This document shows positions 1 to 12,663 of a stretch of DNA of 64,000 nucleotides, in pieces. Position 1 is the stretch's first letter; each line of letters begins with the position of its first letter. The stretch is from NCBI RefSeq assembly GCF_027580225.2, contig NC_073354.2, positions 12,876,501-12,940,500 on the forward strand. Reading direction: 5' to 3'. This DNA is from Misgurnus anguillicaudatus. Taxonomy: Eukaryota; Chordata; Actinopteri; Cypriniformes; Cobitidae. The position numbers and the translations under genes are program-made. The notes beneath the pieces are model-generated. The model saw only the letters and a program-made list of their open reading frames with translations, did not search any database and had not been told where the DNA came from.

Positions 1-1735
1 AAATCACAGAAGTGAACCTCTAGCGTTGACATATAATTTGTATTGTGCACACTTCTGGTCGCATTTATTATAGTATAATGCAATTCTCATAGCTGCTACA
101 GTAGTCTCTGTATAAATTGCTTTTGGAGAGCAGCTCACATTTCTTCTCTACAACACAATGGCGGCAGACAAACTCAAGTGCCTTTCCATGCGAGTAATGT
201 TTTGGTGGTAAATTCAAAGTGACAAAAGTACGAGTCAAACAGCGAAGTTGGTATCTCATCCTCAGTGGTACTTAGTTACATGTATCAGCTATTGTTAGTA
301 TCCACAGTGGTGTTTACATTGACCCAAATGTATTATAGTTTGGACTAAATGTGTACTTTATGAAACCTAAAATTTAAAATCAGGCAATAAGTGTGAAATT
401 GCACCAACATCATCATTAACTGGCTGTGGAGCTGTCGAGACAGGAAGCAAAAAAAGAAGAAAACACCTTCAAATGTGAAAAAATGTTGGGCGGGACCTGT
501 TTTCATCCATTGAGAACTGATTGGATGATGGGAACTTGGGCCGTATGGCGAATTGCTAATCGCCGCCATTTTTTTCCCGGGATAAAAACACAAAGTCACT
601 GTCAGCTGCACCCTCACACCATTCCTTGTGACAGGAAGTGAAGAAAGGTCGCTTTGAGGAGGGGAGGACGTTAATGTTTTTGATTTACGAATATGAGGGC
701 ACATGCATAAAAAAAATAGTGCCAAGATGGTGACGGCAGGCTACTGTTGGGTTCAAAAAAGCTCGTCATAAACCTTTTGGTGACGTCACGACACTACGTT
801 CATATTTTTTACAGTCTATGGTTGTGCCCATAGACTGTAAAAAAATAGACGACGCCCATTCGCTCTCTCCCATTGGTGAAAGGAAAGCCGCCAGTGTCCC
901 GATACCGCGCTGACATCTTGGGCCTTTATTCTGCGTAGTAGCGTTTTCGGGACCAGTCCTGCGCAGTAGTGAAGTAAAGCCGCGAAATTAAGGCCTCGCT
1001 CTCGCAGAATGCGCATATCACAGTTGTCAATCATGACGTGACACCACCGTTTTTATAGCATTAAACAACTAACTAAAAACAAACTTATTTTAAAAACAAA
1101 ACACTTGAATTTACATAAGCGTGATAAAAACTACAGAAATGACACAAACCAGCTTTGGAAAAAAGATAATTGAAGTGCAATTATATTGTTTATTTGGTCT
1201 CAAGTCCCATTGAATAACATGTGGGAGGTGGGGTTTATGAGCTATACTGGAACCAGTTACTGGGGGGCGATCAAGACGTTTTGCCTTCACTTTTCAGGGC
1301 TTGTGCGGCACGCTTGGTTACCCCATTGGGTGTGCATTATTTTTCGAATAATTAAAAGTCCCATCGTCAATTATTCCTTATATATAGAACACTACAATAT
1401 TTCCATTTAAAAATTATGGCTTTTTTTAAATTCATAGTGACTTTAGACATTATGCACTGTGTGTTTGTCTATTGTTTCTACTGAGATCATATCAAATGTC
1501 ACCGACTGAGATTATATCCAATATTCTGAACAATTGATGCAAAAAAATGTCTCTGCAAATATTTCCTGTCACTTACAATCTTTTCCTCTTTGTTCTCTAT
1601 CCTTTTCCCAACACATCACATCCTCTTTTGTTTGTTGATTTTCTTAAATCCATCTGCCAACGTTCCTATATTCCATTGTTTCCCTTTGTATCATCTTTGT
1701 TCCACCCCCTCCTCCCTCTCTCTCTCTATTTCCAG
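1..1735 (+). other. dab1: dab1 last coding intron (part)
   Basis: No credible coding exon was seen before the acceptor at 1734-1735. The stretch holds repeat sequence at about 340-1040, including a perfect hairpin at 805-845, and ends in a polypyrimidine tract (about 1703-1733) just before the dab1 exon. Confidence 0.6.
805..845. repeat. Short perfect hairpin inside an interspersed repeat
   Basis: The arms 805-821 and 828-845 are reverse complements (TTTACAGTCTATGG against CCATAGACTGTAAA) around a six-base loop. The surrounding 640-1040 looks like a degraded repeat. This is probably the terminus or junction of a palindromic element and not a functional RNA. Confidence 0.6.
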
Positions 1736-1825
1736 GCTGGAGACTCTCAGCAGTCTCCAGGGGCGAGCGAGCCTCGAGCAGAGCCCGAGAGCTCGGAGTC
1801 GGACAGTCCTCAGGTCGGTAGCTAG
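1736..1825 (+). CDS. dab1: dab1 C-terminal coding exon (Reelin adaptor)
   Basis: The exon follows a pyrimidine tract and TTTCCAG acceptor, opens in phase 0, and encodes 29 residues from AGDSQQSPG to ESDSPQVGS before TAG at 1823-1825. Human DAB1 ends in a similar acidic, Ser/Pro/Glu-rich tail finishing SPQAGS, so the ending SPQVGS is the main basis for the call. Position supports it: fyb2, prkaa2 and plpp3 follow in the order and orientation of human 1p32. DAB1 is the cytoplasmic PTB-domain adaptor phosphorylated after Reelin binds its receptors. The PTB domain and tyrosine cluster lie upstream, outside the window. Two possible donors, CAG|GTCGGT at 1813/1814 and a stronger AGG|GTAGGT near 1841, suggest that the exon is also spliced onward. 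dab1a and dab1b cannot be told apart from this much sequence. Confidence 0.75.
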   Translation, partial: AGDSQQSPGASEPRAEPESSESDSPQVGS

Positions 1826-2968
1826 ATAGCGGCAGGTCAGGGTAGGTATCTGTCCTCTTTTCTCTCTCTCTTCTGCGTGTCGGCCCACTTCGACCGTGAC
1901 GTGACGTGATGTCAGCACGCCTTCACCTGTCACCACCATTACATAGACCCAAACATCGTGGCCATGTGGTGCTCTTTCTTTCTTTACTTTATCTTTCTCT
2001 TGAACTGTCTAAGGCTGCGTTCACACAGCGTTTGGTATTGACAACTATATTTACTAACAAATTGTGACATCGAATTGTACTGTGTACAGTCACTCTCTGG
2101 TTACAAAATATGGTTGTCACTCTTTATAAAAAGCTTTAAACTAGACTGGCAGGACTGGTATTCTGCCGATGTGTGATCATAGCCTTATATCTCTCACTAT
2201 ATTTCTTGCTCTCATACTGTTTCTCATCTCGCCGCCCCTGCCTGCTGCTACGATCAGTCTTATGATGGTACAGTATGCTATGCTCCTCATGGGAATACGA
2301 TTTATATGCTTTTGTAGTGTTGTTTTTGACAGAATGTGAGTGAATGTGTGTGTATGTGTCCCTTTAATCCCACAATGCTTCCTGAGGTGTGTAAGTACCT
2401 GCGTTTTTAAACGTCTTATATATTTTTAAACAACAGCGTTGCATGGCATATCATGAACATCGTGAACGCTCCACATCAAAGTATCTGTGTTGTGCTACTT
2501 CATCATATAAAAAAATTAGGTCATGAATGTTTTACATTTTCATTCGCTGCACGACGACACACTGAAATAATATGAACTCAACTGAAATACAAGTTTTTTC
2601 AGGGAAAATTGATTCTTGCTTGTATTTGATGGCTGCCTTTGCCACTAAATGTATGTGCTGGTGCTTTAAACATGGAGGTGGCACATTTGGAAAGATTGTC
2701 TGCGCTTTTGTTAGGTGACTCAACAAACCAGACACACCCATTGGTTTCGCTTCAAAAAGAAACTCCCTTCTTGTTCTGTTGACATGACTGGATTTATATG
2801 ACCAGGGTCTGAAATAAACACAGATGCAAATAAAACATTTTGATGATTAAACAAGTTAGGCCAGTATTGGAAATTGCAATGAAAATATGAATTACATACT
2901 GTCATAAAAAGGTACAAAAACTGTCACACTGGGAATTGGTACCCTTCAAAAAGGTCTATTTAGGTACT

Positions 2969-3530
2969 AAGGGCAGACTCGTATCATACCTGACCCAACC
3001 AAACCGTGCCCAAGTGGATTGTCCCCCTCCCTACTTCCCCGAAAAGCATGCACTCACACTTTACTTTGAGCGATTCGTGCCCGGGCACACTTCCGTCATT
3101 GTTTTGAAGAAATCAGGAAGTAAATTGCTCCCTTAACACTGGAACCCATCGTAAGTCTGTTTTTTATTCGGAATCGTTTGGGGCGCAATGACAACTTGCC
3201 CTCTCACATATCATATTGCTTAGTTGATCTGTCGCATGTGCAGCTCAAATATTCACGTAACCCTGTTGCACACATCAAGGGTTTTCACGAAGGGAGATGA
3301 AGGTGAGTGGTCGCGCAACTGACGTCTCTCCTTTTGAACCGTGCGAAAAACGATCACACTGCACTTTCAGCACCTGAGCCCAAGTGAACCGCGCTCGAGT
3401 CCATCTCTGCAAGCCGACCAGGGCACGATTAACCAAACCGGGCAGAGCCATAGCACTAGTCAAACGAACCAAGTTTTGGGTGTCAAACGTGCCCGGGCAT
3501 GGTTTGGATAGTGTGAGTGCGCCTTAATAC
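2969..3530. mobile_element. MITE-like element with GTGAGTGCGCC end
   Basis: Internal blocks of CCGTGCCC and TGCCCGGGCA are typical of a GC-containing palindromic repeat. It ends GGATAGTGTGAGTGCGCC and follows half of a GGTACC-type repeat at 2905-2968. Confidence 0.5.
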
Positions 3531-5310
3531 AACATACACCCTTAAAGATGCAATTTGTATTTATCCGGCCGCTAGATGGCGCCAGATCAAACAATAACAA
3601 TGATGTTGTTTACTGACGCTCTGAGGCAGCGTGGAATTATGGGATTTGTAGTCTTTAACTCAACCGCTGATGGCCATCAATCAGACGAGAACAAGAAATC
3701 ACGTTGACTTATAAGGTAATCAAGTCTTATAAATGTTGTGTTTGATGACATCGTTTATTTCATTATGTAAGTTTATATGTGATGTTCAAAACAAAATTGT
3801 TAGTCATAGATATTACAGTATTAGTCCAAATTCGATGGTTAACACAGCACAGAATTAAGTTTTCAACTAACAATCTACAATGATTTTTCACATAATGTAT
3901 TGACAGTATAAATCTTATTGTGAAGTGTCTTAAAATTACCATTTATATTGCTGTACAATACCTTTTGATGTGCATATCGTCCGCGGGAAGATGCGCTGAT
4001 TACAATCTACACACTAATGTTGTGATCAATATAAAAGCATACGTTTTTTTAAGGGTTACGAATCAAAACCACTCACCCATCGCGTAAAACACAAGCAGGA
4101 TCAGAATCTCGGTCTAGTTAAATGTTGTCGTGAAGCTCTCTCCATCCAGTTAATGCAACAACAAATTGATCCTCTCTCGTTTTGTTCCAAACTCTTCTTG
4201 GGTCGTTTGGTTGGCCCGTACGCTTATGGGAGCTGACACAACAAGCGGCAGACGGTAAAGGGTTATCCATAAGTTCATAAGCAAGCACGTAGCCCGACAG
4301 GCGCTGTCGCATAGTTCCGCATTTGTCCACGACACAGGCTGCGTCCGAAAACTCAAGGCATTGACTCGTTGCCTCGCTGCCTCATGAGGAAATGACTTTG
4401 GACTCGGAGGCCTGAAGGCAGCTCAGAGAAAGGCTTTCCGACGCACTTCAAAGGCAGCGTGTTTGAAATATAAACAGAGAGCGCCTTTGTGATAACTAAT
4501 CACATATTTGAAAACTACAATACTAATTTATCGCTAGAAATGCAATTAGAATGTGTAAAAAGTGAAAATATAAGTTTATTTACACTAAATTTGTGCTCCA
4601 GTCGCTTCCTTGGCCGCCATTTTATTTTTTCGAACTCGACCACTGTTGTCATGTGGTTTACGTCAGTAAAGGCGGTGACAAAGGGTCACATGGATATTAA
4701 TGTCATTGACAGGAGACTGCACTGCCCCGTAACAATGTTTTAAATGGAAATTTCCTCACGATTTACAAGTAGTTGAAAACATTACAGATATTGATAGTAA
4801 TCAGCTGGACAAAATATATAACACTGGCCTAGTGGTTTTTGGACATTTTACTGCAAATATATTACAAATTGCACCTTTAAGTGACAGCTTTTGTACCTTT
4901 TTGTGAGTGTGATGTAGGTGACATGTTTATTGTGATTTAAAAATAATAATAATAATAATAACAAAGCAAACATGCCCCCAGAATTCATAATGCATCTTGA
5001 CGTTTTATAACAGGTCCCTGTATACATCCTAGTTCTTGCACTTGTAGCATGAAACAAAGTTGCACCTCAAATTCATTTTAGGTTTTAGACGTGTGTTCGA
5101 TTTAGGCTTTAGACAAAATGGTTTTGTTGTGGTTGAGGGAACAAAAGTCATCAGTCTGTGGTACCTTTCGGGAGACATGAGCTCATCAGGATGAATCATT
5201 AATAAAGGGCTCTTTGAGCCAGAAACCTGTTTCTCTGACTTTAGGAAGACTGATGTATCAGTCTCATCTGTATCAGGCTAATGATGAATGAACCTCTGAT
5301 CCCCACACTC

Positions 5311-6012
5311 TTAGAACAAAGGTACAAAAGCTGTCACTGGGATGGGACCTTTTAAAAAGGTCCTAATATGTGTCTCTTAGGTATTTGTACTTACAACCCA
5401 TTCTCATGAAAAGTCATGCAATACATACGCCAATTTTGCGTGCATATGATACACGCCAGTCCTTCCTATTCACTTATACGGCACTTGTTTATTTTTGTTT
5501 ATTGGTTTCAAATTTTTTCTGTTTTTTGAACCATTGTCACTTGGGTTTGGGGTTAGATTTGGGATTTGCTTTAGGATGTCATTTAATATATAATTTTCTC
5601 TTCATGTTTTGTCGATTTTTTCTTCATGTTTTGTCTATTTTTAAACCATGGTCGTTTGGAGTTGAGTTAGAATTAGGGTTTAGTTAGGATGTCATTTTAT
5701 TAAACAAAACCCCAAACAAAACTTGCTCTAACCCCAAATCCAAGCGTCAATGGTTTAGAGAGAACTGAGGGGGGGAGAAACCAATAAATAAAACGACACA
5801 AAAAGATGCATCGTGTGGGTAAACGGGAAGGACTGACGTATGTATTGCACGATTTAAACTGCAGGCTATTTATATGCATTTCAATAAGCTGGTAGGACTT
5901 ATGAGGTACCAGTCTGTACCTCTAAGCTTACAATGTGTACCTTTGAGGTATCAATATGCACCTTTTAGGTACAAAAGGGACAACTCTTGTACCTTTATTT
6001 CTGAGAGTGCAC
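5311..6012. repeat. GGTACC-type repeat interrupted by foldback copy 1
   Basis: Left part contains GGTACAAAAGCTGTCACTGG and TTAAAAAGGTCCTAAT; the right part contains GAGGTACCAGT, TTTAGGTACAAAAG and TTTCTGAGAGTG. The two halves are separated by the foldback element. Confidence 0.7.
5395..5870. mobile_element. Foldback element, copy 1
   Basis: Left arm has TGCAATACATACGCCA, CCAGTCCTTCC and GGTTTGGGGTTAG-type sequence; the right arm repeats these inverted (CTAACCCCAAATCCAAGCG, GGAAGGACTG, GTATGTATTGCA). It sits inside a GGTACC-type repeat whose halves flank it (5311-5394, 5890-6012). Confidence 0.7.
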
Positions 6013-6235
6013 TTAAAATATTCAGAAACCCACATACTTTACATTCCCTGATTGCAATAAGCTCCGCCCCAGAGCCGATTGCTATCAGGGTTGCCTATAA
6101 ACACACAGACAGTACACCAGATAAATCTGTCTATTATTAGTACATTAAGGTCAACTATATTTTAGACTTTAACATTATGCGTTAAGAATATGAAACATTA
6201 GTTTACCACCAAGTTATCTCTTAACGTCAAAATGG

Positions 6236-6830
6236 GATTGATAGTGCAACCCTACCTCGGGGCGGTTCGTGATATAGTCACAAAATATTTGATTTATTTA
6301 TTCATGTTCATGGACCTGATTTCTCTCTTTTTTGTGTGTGTGTATGTGTCATTTAGCATGAATGTCTTTTTTGTGTCATTCAGCACAGATTTCTATATAT
6401 TGTTTTTCAAGTCGCAGAGCATTCTTTTTACATTTTATTTCTATTTTTAAACCATTGTCGCTTGGGGTTGGGGTTAGGATGTTATGTTATGTACTGGTTT
6501 CTACATTTTTTTCTTCTGATTTTTTAACTAATGTCCCTTGGGGTTGGAGTTAGAGTTGGGGTTTGTATGTCAGAAATGTAACAGAAAGTCGTTCTAGCCC
6601 CAACCCCAAGCGACAAGGGTAAATATTATAAAAAATTGAGAAACAAATACGTTAAATGACACGAAAAAGAAAGTCATGCTCGGGGACACGAAAAACAATA
6701 TATAGAAATTTATATATATAGAGTGACACAAGAAAGAAATTCGTGCTCAATGACACGAAAGAGGAAAACTGTGTCTATGAACACAAATTAATAAATCAAA
6801 TATTTTCTGACTATAACACAAAATGCCTTA
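6236..6830. mobile_element. Foldback element, copy 2
   Basis: Arms share TTTGATTTATT / AATAAATCAAA and several GTGTCATT...AGCAC units inverted as GTGCT...AATGACAC. The core ACCATTGTCGCTTGGGGT occurs at about 6450 and inverted near 6600 (ACCCCAAGCGACAA). Confidence 0.7.
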
Positions 6831-6984
6831 AGATTGGGTTGGATATTGACAAACTCATTTCATGGAGATCATACAATAGGGTACAGTAGCAAAAATTTTC
6901 AAGATCTGTGTCTTGTATCTAAAATGAGAAGATTGAATGAATATGGTTGATTTGTCCTCCACATGGTCTAAGTCTGATGTTTAC

Positions 6985-7140
6985 AGTACATTTACACTTT
7001 TGGCAGAAGGTTTTATCCAAAGTGACTTACTGTACAGTGCATTTAAGCTATACACTTTTTGTAAGTACAGGTATGTGTGTTTCCTGGAAATCGAACCCAT
7101 GACCTTGTTGTTTTAAGTTAGTCATGTTGGACCAGCACAA
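6985..7140 (-). repeat. tRNA-derived SINE copy
   Basis: On the minus strand it contains a B-box-like GGTTCGATTTCC near 7083-7097 and ends with AAGTCACTTTGGATAAAACC, the common cyprinid SINE tail sequence. The A box is decayed. Confidence 0.65.
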
Positions 7141-7250
7141 ACTACTAGTTTATAAATGAGTTTATACCCACCTACAGTATGCCAGTTTTTTTAAATTGCT
7201 GACTGCTCATTGAACCAATGAGATAATGGATCAATTAAGATATCTATATA

Positions 7251-8817
7251 CAGTGCCCTCCACAATTGTTGGCACCCCTGTTTGATGTGTGGTCGTGGAC
7301 TTCTAAAAATTCTCCTTTTTATTTAAACAACATAGAACCTTAATGCAAAAAAAGACAAAAATCCAACCTTTGATTTAAGTACATTACTTTGGTGGTAAAG
7401 AATTTACACGTTTAGAAAAAAAAAACTTGAAATCATGCGTTCCACAATTATTGGCACCCCTGATATTAATACTTTGTACAACCCCCTTTTGCCAACACGA
7501 CAGCACTAAATCTCCTCCTATAACATTCCTCCAGATTGGAGAACATAGAGAGAGGGATCTTTGACCATTCTTCTTTGCACAATTTTTCTAGATCATCCAG
7601 TGTCCTGGGTCCTCTCTTCTTTAGCTCGCCCCACAGGTTTTCGATTGGGTTGAGGTCTGGTGACTGAGATGGCCATGGGAGGACCTTTAGTTTGTGACTG
7701 CTGAACCATTTTTGTGTAGATTTTGCCACATATTTTGGATCATTATCCTGCTGAAAGCCCCAATGACGACCCATCTTCAGCTTTCTGGCAGAGGCCCTCT
7801 GGTTTTTTATTTAAAATGTCCTGGTAGTTCAAAGCATTCATAATGCCATGCACCCTAACAAGGTTCTGAGGGCCTTTGAAAGAGCATCACAGATCCTCCA
7901 CCATACTTCACCTTCATAAGGTGCTTTTCGGCATACTCATCTTTTGTTTTACGCCAGACCCACTTAGAGTGTTTGTTGCCAAAAAGCTTAATCTTAGTCT
8001 CATCTGACCAAAGCACATGATCCCAGTTGAAGTTCCAGTACCGCTTAGCAAACTCCAGATGTTTACGTTTGTGAGAAAAGGCTTTTTCCGTGCATGCCTC
8101 CCAAACAGCTTGTTGGCATGTATAGAGGTTCTGATAATTGTTATGGAGACTTTGTAACCCCAAGATGCCACTCTTTGATGCAATTCTGTGACAGTAAGCT
8201 TAGGAAAATGTTTTACTTCTCTAACCATCCTCCTCACTGTGCGTTGTGGCAAGATAAACTTGGGACCTCTTCCAGCCTTGTTTGTCACTGTTCCAGTTGT
8301 TTTAAACTTCTTAATGATTCCTCTGACTGTAAATACGGGCAAGTTAATTCTTGTAGCCATTGCCTGACTTATGAAGGTCGACACACATCTGCCTTACTTG
8401 AATGGTGTGTTCTATTGTCTTTGCCATGATGACAAATGGGTAAGAGAATTAGACCTCTTTGTCACGTCATATTTATACTCCAGGGAAACAGGAAGTCATG
8501 AATTACTAATTAAAACTTCCTAGATACCCTGACCAACTTTAGCAACTACAGAAAAATATATTTAAAACTTTTTTAAAATTATTTTTCATAAGAATTGTTA
8601 GGGCTGCCAATAATTGTGGAACAGGTAATTTTATAATATATATATATTTTTTTTCCTAATTCGTGGACTTTTTAAAAATTATTATCAACTTGTGCTAAAG
8701 GGTATATTTTTCAAAATTTTTCTGTTAGAGATTATGCTTCTGCAAAAAAAGAAAGAATTACTTTGATCGCTTTTAACACATCTTAAACAGGGGTGCCAAT
8801 AATTGTGGACGGCACTG
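7251..8817 (-). mobile_element. Tc1/mariner element with IR/DR ends
   Basis: 1567 bp flanked by TA on each side (7249-7250, 8818-8819), the Tc1 target duplication. Each end carries two direct repeats of CCACAATTATTGGCACCCCTG: left at 7259-7280 and 7441-7462, right at 8601-8620 and 8788-8809, giving inverted repeats of about 210 bp. This IR/DR layout is that of many fish Tc1-like transposons. The inside holds a broken transposase on the minus strand. Confidence 0.93.
7466..8426 (-). pseudogene. Broken Tc1-type transposase
   Basis: Read on the minus strand from about 8426, the protein is split among frames, so at least two frameshifts or small deletions are present. Recognisable parts are the N-terminal paired-like DNA-binding region (frame ending 7914), the first catalytic Asp in VLWSDETKIKLFG, the second in [13 protein letters not shown] and the catalytic Glu region [17 protein letters not shown]. 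The DDE set is visible but not in one frame, so it cannot make an active enzyme. Confidence 0.9.
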
Positions 8818-9944
8818 TATAATCCACTTCTATTATATTCCACCTGGGTCCAAAATAATTTTAGGATAAATGTGACTCAGGATCAGAAAACCAGCCATAA
8901 GGGTACATTTAAAAAAAATGAGATTAATACATCATCTGAAAGCTAATAATAAATAAGCTTTCCTTTAATGTACAGTGTAAGATTTATTAGGATAGTACAA
9001 TATTTGGCTGAGATACAGCTTTTTGAAAATCTGGAATTTGTAGAAAAATAAAAACATTAGCAACTGCATTTACTCATAAATATATGAAGAGTTTTGAGCA
9101 AAACGAGATAACCACCATTTTTTTAATTGTTCAGAAATCTCGTTTTTTGGTTGTGCATTCCAATTAATTTCAATTCAACTGCAGTTGGTTTGTTTTGATT
9201 TAAACCTTCATAACTTAAAAAATACAGCTAAGTAGCACCATAAAACAAAATAATAACATGATGATAACATAATAATAAACATGTTTTGACAAAAATGTTA
9301 AAAAATGGATTTATCTCGTTTTGCAAAGAAACTCTTAATATTTTTTTTATTTACGATAGGAAATGTTCAAAATTTCTATAAAGAAAATGCTCTCTGGCCA
9401 GTATTTTTTATTTTTATTTTTTGCTACAAATATACTTGTGCTAAGACTAGTTTTGTGGTCCAGTGTCACAAATATTTAAGACAAAAGCTACGACTTAACT
9501 CAGAAATAACTTCATTACATTTTTTAAGCTATGAAGGAGCAAACAAAAACATTGCTCTTGGTTTCCTTCACCTACATCATTCATTTCTTTCTACATCTAA
9601 CACCTCCTCCCACGCTTCTTTTCCGACTTTTTTCAATTCCATTAATTTCGTCTTCTGACTCTTTTCCTCATTCACCTCGTGCTCTCTGAAACACTTATCC
9701 TGTCATCTCTCGCCCATGCGTCCATATGAGCTCCTGTAGTGGGTGGAAGGCTCTGTAAGTGACTGATAATTGCTGTGTGTATTTTGATTCAGAGCTACTG
9801 GTTTCTGCGGGGTTCCCGTCTGGACAGGGACTGACTGACATCTCTATTGTTCCTTATCTAAGTTTCTCGCAGGTCACGTTCCTTATACTGCACCTTTGAA
9901 AAAGGATATTTTAAAGTGTGCTAAAACATTGCAAAGGTCACAGG

Positions 9945-10025
9945 TGATTGATCCCCAGGGAACACAGATACTGATAACAAAAACGCACTGTAAGTCGATT
10001 TGGATGAAAGCGAGCGTTTATGAGA
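9945..10025 (+). repeat. SINE fragment, 3' part
   Basis: GATTGATCCCCAGGGAACAC, then CACTGTAAGTCGATTTGGAT match the same SINE as the copy at 6985. Confidence 0.6.
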
Positions 10026-10334
10026 AGAACTCACAGGTTGTTAGGTAGACATGGGTAGTATTGATGTATGACTTACTGACACGGCTTGTTGTGAGGTACA
10101 TGTGGTTCAAAAACACTGAAATTAGAGGAAGACATACAGTATGAATACTTCTGATATGTTTGGTCACTCTTGCAGTAATTTATCCCTGGCTGAGCTGCTT
10201 AGCTCTAAAGCTTTGGGGTCATGAAAACAAAATTGTGACTGCATTGTTTGTCTTAGACCTCTGTTGCCACCTGGTGTTGATAGGTGGGAATTACAGAATG
10301 TGTGTTTTATATGCTTGTTGATAGAATGCTAACA

Positions 10335-10826
10335 TATTACAAAAAAAACAAAAATGGTACCAAGCTGTCACTGGGACCGTACTGGGGTGACCATACGTGC
10401 CATTTTCCCTGGACGCGTCCTGGCCGGGATTTCGGGTGTGTCCTCCGGAGGTTGCATTTGTCAACCGTCATCGAAGTACTCACATTTTAGTTAAAAGCAT
10501 TATAAAATTAAGATTTATTTCTCTTAAAACATACAATCATTGTAGTGTTATTCTTACCTTGAAATGTAACGGTTGTTTTTCGGAAATAGAACTTGAAACT
10601 TTGATGAAGTACACGGTCCACCAATGCGCCTCCCAGGGACGCACCCGAAGTCCTGGCCGGGACGTGTCCATGAGGAGTGGCAATTATGGTCACCCTAGGC
10701 AGTGGCCTTTAAAAAGGTCCTAATATGTATCATTTAGGTGCAGATATATAAATTTGGTACCCGTATGTACCATTTTAATATGAACTCTTTAGGTGCAAAA
10801 GTGTACTTTTTAAAAGGGTGCTGCCC
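10335..10826. repeat. GGTACC-type repeat interrupted by a GGTGACCATA MITE
   Basis: Outer halves 10335-10383 and 10698-10826. The inner element 10384-10697 has inverted ends GGTGACCATA.GTGCCA and TGGCAATTATGGTCACC, with GTCCTGGCCGGGA in both arms. Confidence 0.7.
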
Positions 10827-11103
10827 TGGACTATTTTTGACCATTTTTATGACATTGTAGCCATATTTCAAAGAAACTACTTTATTTATTTGTTTTAGTC
10901 ATATCTGTAGTGCATTGGTTTCCTGACATATGGTTCACAGTTTCAAATCTGTTTCCCAGTTTCCTTCTCAAAAAAGCTGGAAGGTCTTTCATGTTTCTTG
11001 CCTTTAGACAGAAGGTGGCACACGCACATCAGTTTCTCATTCGCAGCTGACTCTAAGTATATTTATGTTGATGTTAAAGTAACCCTTTCTTGTTTATTTT
11101 CAG

Positions 11104-11148
11104 GGGAAGGACCCTCTTTACGCCCGGATCAATAAGGGGAAAAAGTGA
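11104..11148 (+). CDS. dab1: Possible alternative terminal exon of dab1
   Basis: TTTTCAG at 11097-11103 is a good acceptor. The next 14 codons read GKDPLYARINKGKK and then TGA (11146-11148). It is in frame (phase 0) if joined to the dab1 exon at CAG|GTCGGT (1813/1814), giving a tail SDSPQ-GKDPLYARINKGKK in place of SDSPQVGS. If the stronger donor near 1841 is used, this exon is 3' UTR instead. The short basic tail contains one tyrosine and matches no motif I can name. Both readings are inference. Confidence 0.4.
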   Translation, partial: GKDPLYARINKGKK

Positions 11149-11860
11149 AGGATCATGGGAACTCTGCACAGACGTGACCGGCGCTGGGGGGAGCAGGAGA
11201 CCAAAACACTGGAGTTCAACTCTCTGCCCTGTGCGTGAATGTGTGTGAGCAAATGCATATATTGGTGTGTGTGAGTGTGTGTGTGTGTGTGTGTAAGCAT
11301 GTGCACAGGTGTGAGATTGTACGTGTGTGTGTGTTTGTTTGTATAAGCGTGGTCTTCAGGGCTCAGCTGTGACCGGTCACTCCAGCCTCACTGGTCCTCT
11401 TCTCCAAGCAGCATCTCTCAATGCAGCAAGGCCCGACCCAGCCTTCACAAAGCCCTCTCCAGAGCAAACTGTTTTCACCCTCCTGCAAGAAATGAGAAAG
11501 ACAGACTTTCTCTTAATCTCTCTGTTCGTTTCTCACTGTGTTACCTGCACACCGACTGAAAGTGGGGCATCGGCCAACTCCTCATAGCCTTATGAATCCT
11601 TATTCGTTTCTTTTTGCCCAACTTCCCTCATAGACTCTGTATTGAGACCACATGACAAGGAACTCGTGAGAGTTAACACACTCGTGCACCACGTCACAAT
11701 CGGACACGCCACCTCTCCCCAAGCAGAGTAATCGACCACAGAGTAATCCGTGTGGATCCATCTGTGAATTATGCGATCCATCCATCTGGGTTTGTTTGGT
11801 TAGCCCTCTCCCACATATTTGAGATTCTGCTGCTAGAAAGCTATGCAGAAATAAAAAACA
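11149..11860 (+). other. dab1: Probable dab1 3' UTR
   Basis: The sequence is less AT-rich than its flanks and follows the TGA at 11148. An AATAAA hexamer lies at 11850-11855. A (GT)n tract at 11265-11294 interrupts it. The extent is inferred from the hexamer alone. Confidence 0.4.
11265..11294. repeat. (GT)n microsatellite
   Basis: A run of GT dinucleotides with one GA interruption. Confidence 0.9.
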
Positions 11861-12663
11861 GCAAACTTTCTATCTCTGCGGACCCTTCCGATGGAGAACA
11901 GACACGAGACTTTTGCCAAATCTGATTCGCTGGAGCAGATGAATCCGATGGGGGATCCCCGAGCGTACGGACATTGCAAAAATGAACTGAATCCGTGATT
12001 GAACTGTTCCTTCTCTATAGCTTTTGTACAATACTAATAAGAAAAAACGTGACATTGAAATGGAATTTTTATTTTATAAGTCAGTGAAGCCCTTGAAGTC
12101 AACTTTAGATGTGTTTTAGGGTTAAACATGGCTTGAAAATCCGATTGTTGGTTTGCCAAACTCATTTTGTAAATAATAATAATTATTATTATTATTGATG
12201 ACAATGACAAATAATACCGATGATAATAACAACAACAACAGTGTTCATTCCATCCTGTGGACTTTTGTGCCATAAAATAGGCCGGCCTTATAGTGATGCA
12301 AACTCCTCATTAAACGCAAGCAATATTAACGTCGTGTCTCATACTCCCAAGTGGTTTACATTGGTGTCGAAGTCATGTTGTCTTTTTTATTTTTTGCAGG
12401 ATATGGACACTTGATTTCTCGAGCTTGAAACAAGCCCGAGAGACTGTTATGTTTTTAATAACGGGTCCAGACTGACAGTGTCATATATGTATGCCGTCTG
12501 GTCCTCAGTTTCTCATCTGGTTTGTTGTCAAGAGACAGCCGATAACTGTGGTATAAGAGTTTAACTGGAGCTTCTTAAAACTTTTGTGTTAAAGCAGCAA
12601 TTACAAAGATACAGTACACATTCATGCAAATGCACTTCAACACATACATTCCAATAAGTCTTA

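Larger units (their letters stand above)
1826..11103 (+). other. dab1: dab1 3' intron or 3' flank, repeat-rich
   Basis: If the terminal exon at 11104 is real, this is an intron of about 9.3 kb. It contains a Tc1 element (7251-8817), two foldback elements (about 5395-5870 and 6236-6830), GGTACC-type MITEs and SINE pieces. I see no other exon. 3530-4740 and 8820-9940 hold only AT-rich or decayed repeat-like DNA with no assignable feature. Confidence 0.45.
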
